From NCBI RefSeq assembly GCF_029227915.1, contig NC_079883.1:30940001-31004000 (forward strand): a stretch of DNA of 64,000 nucleotides. Direction: 5' to 3'. The DNA is from Hydractinia symbiolongicarpus (taxonomy: Eukaryota; Cnidaria; Hydrozoa; Anthoathecata; Hydractiniidae). The stretch's first letter is position 1; each line of letters begins with the position of its first letter. The notes under the pieces were generated by a model. That model ran no database searches, was not told where the DNA came from, and saw nothing but the letters and a program-made list of their open reading frames with translations. The translations under genes were made by a program, and so were the position numbers. Shown in pieces: positions 1 through 12,949 of the stretch.

Positions 1-3000
1 CGGGAAATGAGTTAACACCCCGGGGTACTTTCTTTGTATACTTTTGACTATACGGGCCGAGTCCGAGATTTACGGGAAATCGCAGGTTTTCGTTTGCCGG
101 CGATTAAACTTCTTTCATTCAGCGTCTCATCAAAAATGAAATAATTTTTGAAAACTACAAGTCTCATGCGTTTTAGTGGTAAAAAAAAGCATTAAAAAAT
201 CGTTCGGGAAATGAGTTTACTCCCTGGGTACTTTCTTTGTATACATTCGACTACACGGGCCAAGCCGGGGATTTAGGGGAAATCGCTGGTTTTCGTTTGC
301 CGGCGATTAAACCTCTTTCATTAAGCGTCTCATCAAAAATAAAAACATTTTTGAAAACTACAAGTCTCATGCGTTTTAGTGGTGAAAAAATAATATAAAA
401 AATCGTTCGGGAAATGAGTTTACTCCCTGGGTACTTTCTTTGTATACATTCGACTACACGGGCCAAGCCCGGGATTTAGGGGAAATCGCTGGTTTTCGTT
501 TGCTGGCGATTAAACCTCCTTCATTAAGCGTTTCATCAAAAATGAAAACATTTTTGAAAACTACAAGTCTCATGCGTTTTAGTGGTGAAAAATCAATTTA
601 AAAAATCGTTCGGAAAATGAGTTTACTCCCTGGGTACTTTCTTTGTATACTTTTGACTATACGGGCCAAGCCCGGGATTTACGGGAAATGGCGGGTTTTC
701 GTTTGCCGGCGATTAAACTTCTTTTATTCAGTGTCTCATCAAAAATGAAAACATTTTTGAAAACTACAAGTCTCTTGCGTTTTAGTGGTGAAAAGATAAT
801 TTAAAAAATCGCTCGTGAAATGAGTTTACTTCATGGGTACTTTTTTGTATACTTTTGACTACACGGGCCAAGCCCGGGATTTAGGGGAAATCGCTGGTTT
901 TCGTTTGCCGGCGATTAAACCTCTTTCATTAAGCGTCTCATCAAAAATGAAAACATTTTTGAAAACTACAAGTCTCATGCGTTTTAGTGGTGAAAAAATA
1001 ATATAAAAAATCGTTCGGGAAATGAGTTTACTCCCTGGGTACTTTTTTTGTATACTTTTGAATATACGGGCCAAGCCCGGGATTTAGGGGAAATGGCGGG
1101 TTTTCGTTTGCCGGCGATTAAACTTCTTTTATTCAGTGCCTCATTAAAAATGAAAACATTTTTGAAAACTACAAGTCTCATGCGTTTTAGTGGTGAAAAG
1201 ATAATTTAAAAAATCGCTCGGGAAATGAGTTTACTCCCTGGGTACTTTTTTGTATACTTTTGACTATACGGGCCGAGTCCGGGATTTACGGGAAATCGCA
1301 GGTTTTCGTTTGCCGGCGATTAAACTTCTTTTATTCAGCGTCTCATCAAAAATGAAAACACTTTTAAAAACTACAAGTCTCATGCGTTTTAGTGGTGAAA
1401 AAAAAAATTATAAAATCGTTCGGGAAATGAGTTTACTCCCTGGGTACTTTCTTTGTATACATTCGACTACACGGGCCAAGCCCGGGATTTAGGGGAAATC
1501 GCTGGTTTTCGTTTGCTGGCGATTAAACCTCCTTCATTAAGCGTCTCATCAAAAATGAAAACATTTTTGAAAACTACAAGTCTCATGCGTTTTAGTGGTG
1601 AAAAATTAATTTAAAAAATCGTTCGGAAAATAAGTTTACTCCCTGGGTACTTTCTTTGTATACTTTTGACTATACGGGCCAAGCCCGGGATTTACGGGAA
1701 ATGGCGGGTTTTCGTTTGCCGGCGATTAAACTTCTTTTATTCAGTGTCTCATCAAAAATGAAAACATTTTTGAAAACTACAAGTCTCTTGCGTTTTAGTG
1801 GTGAAAAGATAATTTAAAAAATCGCTCGTGAAATGAGTTTACTCCCTGGGTACTTTTTTTTATACTTTTGATTATACGGGCCGAGTGCGGGATTTACGGG
1901 AAGTCGCGGGTTTTCGTTTGCCGGCGATTAAACTTCTTTTATTCAGCGTCTCATCAAAAATGAAAAAATTTTTAAAAACTACAAATCCCATGGTCTTTAG
2001 TGGTGAAATAATAATTTAAAAAATCGTTCGGGAAATAAGTTTACACCCTGGGTACTTTCTTTGTATACTTTTGACTATACGGGCCGAGTCCGAGATTTAC
2101 GGGAAATCGCAGGTTTTCGTTTGCCGGAGATTAAACTTCTTTCATTCAGCGTCTCATCAAAAATGAAATCATTTTTGAAAACTACAAGTCTCATGCGTTT
2201 TAGTGATGAAAAAAAGAATTAAAAAATCGTTCGAGAAATGAGTTTACTCCCTGGGTACTTTCTTTGTATACATTCGACTACACGGGCCAAGCCCGGGATT
2301 TAGGGGAAATCGCTGGTTTTCGTTTGCCGGCGATTAAACCTCTTTCATTAAGCGTCTCATCAAAAATGAAAACATTTTTGAAAACTACAAGTCTCATGCG
2401 TTTTAGTGGTGAAAAATTAATTTAAAAAATCGTTCGGAAAATGAGTTTACTCCCTGGGTACTTTCTTTGTATACTTTTGACTATACGGGCCGAGTCCGGG
2501 ATTTACGGGAAATCGCGGTTTTTCGTTTGCCGGCGATTAAACTTCTTTTATTCAGCGTCCCATCAAAAAAAAAAACATTTTTGAAAACTACAAGTCTCAT
2601 GCGTTTTAGCGGTGAAAAAATAATATAAAAAATCGTTCGGGAAATGAGTTTACTCCCTGGGTACTTTCTTTGTATACTTTTGACTATACGGGCCAAGCCC
2701 GGGATTTACGGGAAATGGCGGGTTTTCGTTTGCCGGCGATTAAACTTCTTTTATTCAGTGTCTCATCAAAAATGAAAACATTTTTGAAAACTACAAGTCT
2801 CATGCGTTTTAGTGGTGAAAAGATAATTTAAAAAATCGCTCGGGAAATGAGTTTAATCCCTGGGTACTTTTTTGTATACTTTTGACTATACGGGCCGAAT
2901 CCGGGATTTACGGGAAATCGCATGTTTTCGTTTGCCGGCGATTAAACTTCTTTTATTCAGCGTCTCATCAAAAATGAAAACATTTTTGAAAACTACAAGT

Positions 3001-3770
3001 CTCATGCGTTTTAGTGGTGAAAAAATAAATTAAAAAATCGTTGAGGAAATGAGTTTACTCCCTGGGTACTTTCTTTGTATACTTTTGACTATACGGGCCA
3101 AGCCCGGGATTTACGGGAAATCGCGGGTTTTCGTTTGCAGGCGATGAAACTTCTTTTATTCAGCGTCTCATCAAAAATGAAAACAATTTTGAAAACTACA
3201 AGTCTTATGCGTTTTAGTGGTGAAAAGATAATTTAAAAAATCGTTCTGGAAATGAGTTTACTCACAGGGTACTTTTTTTGTATACATTCGACTATATGGG
3301 CCAAGCCCGGGATTTACGGGAAATCGCGGGTTTTCGTTTGCCGGCGATTAAACCTCTTTCATTAAGCGTCTCATCAAAAATGAAAACATTTTTGGAAATT
3401 ACAAGTCTCATGCGTTTTAGTGGTGAAAAAAAATTTTAAAAAATCGTTCGGGAAATGAGTTTACTCCCTGGGTACTTTCTTTGTATACTTTTGACTATAC
3501 GGGCCAAGCCCGACATTTACGGGAAATCGCGGTTTTTTTGTTTGGCGGCGATTAAACTTCTTTTATTCAGTGTCTCATCAAAAATGAAAACATTTTTGAA
3601 AACTACAAGTCTCATGCGTTTTAGTGGTGAAAAGATAATTTAAAAAATCGTTTTGGAAATGAGTTTACTCACAGGGTACTTTCTTTGTATACATTCGACT
3701 ACACGGGCCAAGCCCGGGATTTACGGGAAATCGCGGGTTATCGTTTGCTGGCGATTAAGCCACTTTCACT

Positions 3771-6700
3771 AAGCGTTTCATCAAAAATGAAAACACTTCT
3801 AAAAACTACAAGTCTCATGCGTTTTAGTGGTGAAAAAATAATTTAAAAAATCGTTCGGGAAATGAGTTTACTCCCTGGGTACTTTCTTTGTATACTTTTG
3901 ACTATACGGGCCGAGTCCGGGATTAACGGGAAGTCGCGGGTTTTTGTTTGCCGGCGATTAAACTTCTTTTATTCAGCGTCTTATCAAAAATGAAAACATT
4001 TTTAAAAACTACAAGTCTCATGCGTTTTAGTGGTGTAAAGATAATTTAAAAAATCGTTTTGGAATAGAATTTACTCACAGGGTACTTTCTTTGTATACAT
4101 TCGACTACACGGGCCAAGCCCGGGATTTACGGGAAATCGCGGGTTATCGTTTGCTGGCGATTAAGCCACTTTCACTAAGCGTTTCATCAAAAATGAAAAC
4201 ACTTCTAAAAACTACAAGTCTCATGCGTTTTAGTGGTGAAAAAATAATTTAAAAAATCGTTCGGGAAATGAGTTTACTCCCTGGGTACTTTCTTTGTATA
4301 CTTTTGACTATACGGGCCGAGTCCGGGATTAACGGGAAGTCGCGGGTTTTTGTTTGCCGGCGATTAAACTTCTTTTATTCAGCGTCTTATCAAAAATGAA
4401 AACATTTTTAAAAACTACAAGTCTCATGGGCTTTAGTGGTGAAATAATAATTTAAAAAATCGTTCGGGAAATGAGTTTACACCCTGGGTACTTTCTTTGT
4501 ATACTTTTGCGTATACGGGCCGAGTCTGGGGTTTACGGGAAATGGCGGGTTTTCGTTTGCCGGCGATTAAACTTCTTTTATTCAGCGTCTCATATAAAAT
4601 GAAAACATTTTTAAAAACTACAGGTCTCATGGGCTTTAGTGGTGAAATAATAATTTAAAAAATCGTTCTGGAAGTGAGTTTACACCCTGGGTACTTTCTT
4701 TGTACACTTTTGACTATACGGGCCGAGCCCGGGATTTACGGGAAGTCGCAGGTTTTCCTTTGCCGGCGATTAAACTTCTTTTATTCAGCGTCTCATCAAA
4801 AATGAAAACATTTTTGAAAACTACAAGTCTCATGCGTTTTAGTGGTGAAAAAATAATTTAAAAAATCGTTCGGGAAATGAGTTTACTCCCTGGGTACTTT
4901 CTTTGTATACTTTTGAATATACGGGCCGAGTCCGGGGTTTACGCAAAATGGCGGGTTTTCGTTTGCCGGCGATTAAACTTTTTTTATTCAGCGTCTCATC
5001 AAAAATGAAAACATTTTTGAAAACCACAAGTCTCATGCGTTTTAGTGGTGAAAAAATAAATTAAAAAATCGTTGGGGAAATGAGTTTACTCCCTGGGTTC
5101 TTTCTTTGTATACTTTTGACTATACGCGCCAAGCCCGGAATTTACGGGAAATCGCGGGTTTTCGTTTGCCGGCGATGAAACTTCTTTTATTCAGCGTCTC
5201 ATCAAAAATGAAAACATTTTTGAAAACTACAAGTCTCATGCGTTTTAGTGGTGAAAAGATAATTTAAAAAATCGCTCGGGAAATGAGTTTACTCCCTGGG
5301 TACTTTTTTGTATACTTTTGACTATACGGGCCGAGTCCGGGATTTACGGGAAATCGCATGTTTTCGTTTGCCGGCGATTAAACTTCTTTTATTCAGCGTC
5401 TCATCAAAAATGAAAACATTTTTGAAAACTACAAGTCTCATGCGTTTTAGTGGTGAAAAAATAAATTAAAAAATCGTTGGGGAAATGAGTTTACTCCCTG
5501 GGTACTTTCTTTGTATACTTTTGACTATACGGGCCAAGCCCGGGATTTACGGGAAATCGCGGGTTTTCGTTTGCCGGCGATGAAACTTCTTTTATTCAGC
5601 GTCTCATCAAAAATGAAAACAATTTTGAAAACTACAAGTCTTATGCGTTTTAGTGGTGAAAAGATAATTTAAAAAATCGTTCTGGAAATGAGTTTACTCA
5701 CAGGGTACTTTTTTTGTATACATTCGACTATATGGGCCAAGCCCGGGATTTACGGGAAATCGCGGGTTTTCGTTTGCCGGCGATTAAACCTCTTTCATTA
5801 AGCGTTTCATCAAAAATGAAAACACTTCTAAAAACTACAAGTCTCATGCGTTTTAGTGGTGAAAAAATAATTTAAAAAATCGTTCGGGAAATGAGTTTAC
5901 TCCCTGGGTACTTTCTTTGTATACTTTTGACTATACGGGCCGAGTCCGGGATTAACGGGAAGTCGCGGGTTTTTGTTTGCCGGCGATTAAACTTCTTTTA
6001 TTCAGCGTCTTATCAAAAATGAAAACATTTTTAAAAACTACAAGTCTCATGCGTTTTAGTGGTGAAAAGATAATTTAAAAAATCGTTTTGGAATAGAATT
6101 TACTCACAGGGTACTTTCTTTGTATACATTCGACTACACGGGCCAAGCCCGGGATTTACGGGAAATCGCGGGTTATCGTTTGCTGGCGATTAAGCCACTT
6201 TCACTAAGCGTTTCATCAAAAATGAAAACACTTCTAAAAACTACAAGTCTCATGCGTTTTAGTGGTGAAAAAATAATTTAAAAAATCGTTCGGGAAATGA
6301 GTTTACTCCCTGGGTACTTTCTTTGTATACTTTTGACTATACGGGCCGAGTCCGGGATTAACGGGAAGTCGCGGGTTTTTGTTTGCCGGCGATTAAACTT
6401 CTTTTATTCAGCGTCTTATCAAAAATGAAAACATTTTTAAAAACTACAAGTCTCATGGGCTTTAGTGGTGAAATAATAATTTAAAAAATCGTTCGGGAAA
6501 TGAGTTTACACCCTGGGTACTTTCTTTGTATACTTTTGCGTATACGGGCCGAGCCCGGGGTTTACGGGAAATGGCGGGTTTTCGTTTGCCGGCGATTAAA
6601 CTTCTTTTATTCAGCGTCTCATATAAAATGAAAACATTTTTAAAAACTACAGGTCTCATGGGCTTTAGTGGTGAAATAATAATTTAAAAAATCGTTCTGG

Positions 6701-7828
6701 AAATGAGTTTACACCCTGGGTACTTTCTTTGTACACTTTTGACTATACGGGCCGAGTCCGGGATTTACGGGAAGTCGCAGGTTTTCCTTTGCCGGCGATT
6801 AAACTTCTTTTATTCAGCGTCTCATCAAAAATGAAAACATTTTTGAAAACTACAAGTCTCATGCGTTTTAGTGGTGAAAAAATAATTTAAAAAATCGTTC
6901 GGGAAATGAGTTTACTCCCTGGGTACTTTCTTTGTATACTTTTGAATATACGGGCCGAGTCCGGGGTTTACGCAAAATGGCGGGTTTTCGTTTGCCGGCG
7001 ATTAAACTTTTTTTATTCAGCGTCTCATCAAAAATGAAAACATTTTTGAAAACCACAAGTCTCATGCGTTTTAGTGGTGAAAAAATAAATTAAAAAATCG
7101 TTGGGGAAATGAGTTTACTCCCTGGGTTCTTTCTTTGTATACTTTTGACTATACGCGCCAAGCCCGGAATTTACGGGAAATCGCGGGTTTTCGTTTGCCG
7201 GCGATGAAACTTCTTTTATTCAGCGTCTCATCAAAAATGAAAACATTTTTGAAAACTACAAGTCTCATGCGTTTTAGTGGTGAAAAGATAATTTAAAAAA
7301 TCGCTCGGGAAATGAGTTTACTGCCTGGGTACTTTTTTGTATACTTTTGACTATACGGGCCGAGTCCGGGATTTACGGGAAATCGCATGTTTTCGTTTGC
7401 CGGCGATTAAACTTCTTTTATTCAGCGTCTCATCAAAAATGAAAACATTTTTGAAAACTACAAGTCTCATGCGTTTTAGTGGTGAAAAAATAAATTAAAA
7501 AATCGTTGGGGAAATGAGTTTACTCCCTGGGTACTTTCTTTGTATACTTTTGACTATACGGGCCAAGCCCGGGATTTACGGGAAATCGCGGGTTTTCGTT
7601 TGCCGGCGATGAAACTTCTTTTATTCAGCGTCTCATCAAAAATGAAAACAATTTTGAAAACTACAAGTCTTATGCGTTTTAGTGGTGAAAAGATAATTTA
7701 AAAAATCGTTCTGGAAATGAGTTTACTCACAGGGTACTTTTTTTGTATACATTCGACTATATGGGCCAAGCCCGGGATTTACGGGAAATCGCGGGTTTTC
7801 GTTTGCCGGCGATTAAACCTCTTTCATT
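3771..7828. repeat. Higher-order repeat, two copies of 2029 bp (10 monomers)
   Basis: Rare variants recur with an offset of exactly 2029 bp: GGAATAGAATTTACTC at 4061 and 6090, the GCATGTTTTCG variant near 5357 and 7386, and the AAGCGTTTCATC variant at 3771 and 5800. Outside these limits the offset match is lost: 3741 has the TTATCGTTTGCTGG form while 5770 has TTTCGTTTGCCGG. The unit boundaries are therefore near 3771, 5800 and 7829. This is a recent tandem duplication of ten monomers. Confidence 0.8.
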
Positions 7829-9294
7829 AAGCGTCTCATCAAAAATGATAACATTTTTGGAAATTACAAGTCTCATGCGTTTTAGTGGTGAAAAAAAATT
7901 TTAAAAAATCGTTCGGGAAATGAGTTTACTCCCTGGGTACTTTCTTTGTATACTTTTGACTATACGGGCCAAGCCCGACATTTACGGGAAATCGCGGTTT
8001 TTTTGTTTTGGCGGCGATTAAAGTTCTTTTATTCAGTGTCTCATCAAAAATGAAAACATTTTTGAAAACTACAAGTCTCATGCGTTTTAGTGGTGAAAAG
8101 ATAATTTAAAAAATCGTTTTGGAAATGAGTTTACTCACAGGGTACTTTCTTTGTATACATTCGACTACACGGGCCAAGCCCGGGATTTACGGGAAATCGC
8201 GGGTTATCGTTTGCTGGCGATTAAGCCACTTTCACTAGGCGTTTCATCAAAAATGAAAACACTTCTAAAAACTACAAGTCTCATGGGCTTTAGTGGTGAA
8301 ATAATAATTTAAAAAATCGTTCGGGAAATGAGTTTACACCCTGGGTACTTTCTTTGTATACTTTTGCGTATACGGGCCGAGTCTGGGGTTTACGGGAAAT
8401 GGCGGGTTTTCGTTTGCCGGCGATTAAACTTCTTTTATTCAGCGTCTCATATAAAATGAAAACATTTTTAAAAACTACAGGTCTCATGGGCTTTAGTGGT
8501 GAAATAATAATTTAAAAAATCGTTCTGGAAATGAGTTTACACCCTGGGTACTTTCTTTGTACACTTTTGACTATACGGGCCGAGTCCGGGATTTACGGGA
8601 AGTCGCAGGTTTTCCTTTGCCGGCGATTAAACTTCTTTTATTCAGCGTCTCATCAAAAATGAAAACATTTTTGAAAACTACAAGTCTCATGCGTTTTAGT
8701 GGTGAAAAAATAATTTAAAAAATCGTTCGGGAAATGAGTTTACTCCCTGGGTACTTTCTTTGTATACTTTTGATTATACGGGCCGAGTCCGGGGTTTACG
8801 CGAAATGGCGGGTTTTCGTTTGCCGGCGATTAAACTTTTTTTATTCAGCGTCTCATCAAAAATGAAAACATTTTTGAAAACCACAAGTCTCATGCGTTTT
8901 AGTGGTGAAAAAATAAATTAAAAAATCGTTGGGGAAATGAGTTTACTCCCTGGGTTCTTTCTTTGTATACTTTTGACTATACGCGCCAAGCCCGGGATTT
9001 ACGGGAAGTCGCAGGTTTTCCTTTGCCGGCGATTAAACTTCTTTTATTCAGCGTCTCATCAAAAATGAAAACATTTTTGAAAACTACAAGTCTCATGCGT
9101 TTTAGTGGTGAAAAAATAATTTAAAAAATCGTTCGGGAAATGAGTTTACTCCCTGGGTACTTTCTTTGTATACTTTTGATTATACGGGCCGAGTCCGGGG
9201 TTTACGCGAAATGGCGGGTTTTCGTTTGCCGGCGATTAAACTTTTTTTATTCAGCGTTTCATCAAAAATGAAAACATTTTTGAAAACCACAAGT

Positions 9295-12200
9295 CTCATG
9301 CGTTTTAGTGGTGAAAAAATAAATTAAAAAATCGTTGGGGAAATGAGTTTACTCCCTGGGTTCTTTCTTTGTATACTTTTGACTATACGCGCCAAGCCCG
9401 GAATTTACGGGAAATCGCGGGTTTTCGTTTGCCGGCGATGAAACTTCTTTTATTCAGCGTCTCATCAAAAATGAAAACAATTTTGAAAACTACAAGTCTT
9501 ATGCGTTTTAGTGGTGAAAAGATAATTTAAAAAATCGTTCTGGAAATGAGTTAACTCACAGGGTACTTTTTTTGTATACATTCGACTATATGGGCCAAGC
9601 CCGGGATTTACGGGAAATCGCGGGTTTTCGTTTGCCGGCGATTAAACCTCTTTCATTAAGCGTCTCATCAAAAATGAAAACATTTTTGGAAACTACAAGT
9701 CTCATGCGTTTTAGTGGTGAAAAAAAAGTTTAAAAAATCGTTCGGGAAATGAGTTTACTCCCTGGGTACTTTCTTTGTATACTTTTGACTATACGGGCCA
9801 AGCCCGACATTTACGGGAAATCGCGGTTTTTCGTTTGCCGGCGATTAAACTTCTTTTATTCAGTGTCTCATCAAAAATGAAAACATTTTTGAAAACTACA
9901 AGTCTCATGCGTTTTAGTGGTGAAAAGATAATTTAAAAAATCGTTTTGGAAATGAGTTTACTCACAGGGTACTTTCTTTGTATACATTCGACTACACGGG
10001 CCAAGCCCGGGATTTACGGGAAATCGCGGGTTATCGTTTGCTGGCGATTAAGCCACTTTCACTAAGCGTCTCATCAGAAATGAAAACATTTCTGAAAACT
10101 ACAAGTCTCATGCGATTTAGTGGTGAAAAAATAATTTAAAAAATCGTTCGGGAAATGAGTTTACACCCTGGGTACTTTCTTTGTATACTTTTGACTATAC
10201 GGGCCGAGTCCGGGATTTACGGGAAGTCGCGGGTTTTTGTTTGCCGGCGATTAAACTTCTTTTATTCAGCGTCTTATCAAAAATGAAAACATTTTTAAAA
10301 ACTACAAGTCTCATGGGCTTTAGTGGTGAAATAATAATTTAAAAAATCGTTCGGGAAATGAGTTTACACCCTGGGTACTTTCTTTGCATACTTTTGCGTA
10401 TACGGGCCGAGTCTGGGGTTTACGGGAAATGGCGTGTTTTCGTTTGCCGGCGATTAAACTTCTTTTATTCAGCGTCTCATCAAAAATGAAAACATTTTTA
10501 AAAACTACAAGTCTCATGGGCTTTAGTGGTGAAATAATAATTTAAAAAATCGTTCTGGAAATGAGTTTACACCCTGGGTACTTTCTTTGTATACTTTTGA
10601 TTATACGGGCCGAGTCCGGAATTTACGGGAAATTGCGGTTTTTCGTTTGCCGGCGATTAAACTTCTTTTATTCAGCGTCCCATCAAAAATAAAAACATTT
10701 TTGAAAACTACAAGTCTCATGCGTTTTAGTGGTGAAAAAATAATATAAAAAATCGTTCGGGAAATGAGTTTACTCCCTGGGTACTTTCTTTGTATACTTT
10801 TGACTATACGGGCCAAGCCGGGATTTACGGGAAATGGCGGGTTTTCGTTTGCCGGCGATTAAACTTCTTTTATTCAGTGTCTCATCAAAAATGAAAACAT
10901 TTTTGAAAACTACAAGTCTCATGCGTTTTAGTGGTGAAAAGATAATTTAAAAAATCGCTCGGGAAATGAGTTTACTCCCTGGGTACTTTTTTGTATACTC
11001 TTGACTATACGGGCCGAGTCCGGGATTTACGGGAAATCGCAGGTTTTCGTTTGCCGGCGATTAAACTTCTTTTATTCAGGGTATCATCAAAAATGAAAAC
11101 ATTTTTGAAAACTACAAGTCTCATGCGTTTTAGTGGTGAAAAAATAAATTAAAAAATCGTTGGGGAAATGAGTTTACTCCCTGGGTACTTTCTTTGTATA
11201 CTTTTGACTATACGGGCCAAGCCCGGGATTTACGGGAAATCGCGGGTTTTCGTTTGCCGGCGATGAAACTTCTTTTATTCAGCGTCTTATCAAAAATGAA
11301 AACAATTTTGAAAACTACAAGTCTTATGCGTTTTAGTGGTGAAAAGATAATTTAAAAAATCGTTCTGGAAATGAGTTTACTCACAGGGTACTTTTTTTGT
11401 ATACATTCGACTATATGGGCCAAGCCCGGGATTTACGGGAAATCGCGGGTTTTCGTTTGCCGGCGATTAAACCTCTTTCATTAAGCGTCTCATCAAAAAT
11501 GAGAACATTTTTGGAAACTACAAGTCTCATGCGTTTTAGGGGTGAAAAAAAATTTTAAAAAATCGTTCGGGAAATGAGTTTACTCCCTGGGTACTTTCTT
11601 TGTATACTTTTTACTATACGGGCCAAGCCCGACATTTACGGGAAATCGCGGTTTTTCGTTTGCCGGCGATTAAACTTCTTTTATTCAGTGTCTCATCAAA
11701 AATGAAAACATTTTTGAAAACTACAAGTCTCATGCGTTTTAGTGGTAAAAAGATAATTTAAAAAATCGTTTTGGAAATGAGTTTACTCACAGGGTACTTT
11801 CTTTGTATACATTCGACTACACGGGCCAAGCCCCGGATTTACGGGAAATCGCGGGTTATCGTTTGTTGGCGATTAAGCCACTTTCACTAAGCGTCTCATC
11901 AAAAATGAAAACATTTCTGAAAACTACAAGTCTCATGCGATTTAGTGGTGAAAAAATAATTTAAAAAATCGTTCGGGAAATGAGTTTACTCCCTGGGTAC
12001 TTTCTTTGTATACTTTTGACTATACGGGCCGAGTCCGGGATTTACGGGAAGTCGCGGGTTTTTGTTTGCCGGCGATTAAACTTCTTTTATTCAGCGTCTT
12101 ATCAAAAATGAAAACATTTTTAAAAACTGCAAGTCTCATGGGCTTTAGTGGTGAAATAATAATTTAAAAAATCGTTCGGGAAATGAGTTTACACCCTGGG

Positions 12201-12944
12201 TACTTTCTTTGCATACTTTTGCGTATACGGGCCGAGTCTGGGGTTTACGGGAAATGGCGTGTTTTCGTTTGCCGGCGATTAAACTTCTTTTATTCAGCGT
12301 CTCATCAAAAATGAAAACATTTTTAAAAACTACAAGTCTCATGGGCTTTAGTGGTGAAATAATAATTTAAAAAATCGTTCTGGAAATGAGTTTACACCCT
12401 GGGTACTTTCTTTGTATACTTTTGATTATACGGGCCGAGTCCGGGATTTACGGGAAATTGCGGTTTTTCGTTTGCCGGCGATTAAACTTCTTTTATTCAG
12501 CGTCCCATCAAAAATAAAAACATTTTTGAAAACTACAAGTCTCATGCGTTTTAGTGGTGAAAAAATAATATAAAAAATCGTTCGGGAAATGAGTTTACTC
12601 CCTGGGTACTTTCTTTGTATACTTTTGACTATACGGGCCAAGCCGGGATTTACGGGAAATGGCGGGTTTTCGTTTGCCGGCGATTAAACTTCTTTTATTC
12701 AGTGTCTCATCAAAAATGAAAACATTTTTGAAAACTACAAGTCTCATGCGTTTTAGTGGTGAAAAGATAATTTAAAAAATCGCTCGGGAAATGAGTTTAC
12801 TCCCTGGGTACTTTTTTGTATACTTTTGACTATACGGGCCGAGTCCGGGATTTACGGGAAATCGCAGGTTTTCGTTTGCCGGCGATTAAACTTCTTTTAT
12901 TCAGGGTCTCATCAAAAATGAAAACATTTTTGAAAACTACAAGT
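9295..12944. repeat. Higher-order repeat, two copies of 1825 bp (9 monomers)
   Basis: Diagnostic variants repeat at an offset of 1825 bp: the ATGCGATTTAGTGG variant at about 10110 and 11935, TTTGCATACTTTTGCG near 10385 and 12210, and TCAGGG at 11076 and 12901. Limits are approximate. Near 12945 the second copy switches to a CTTATGCG form not found at the matching place in the first copy. Confidence 0.75.
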
Positions 12945-12949
12945 CTTAT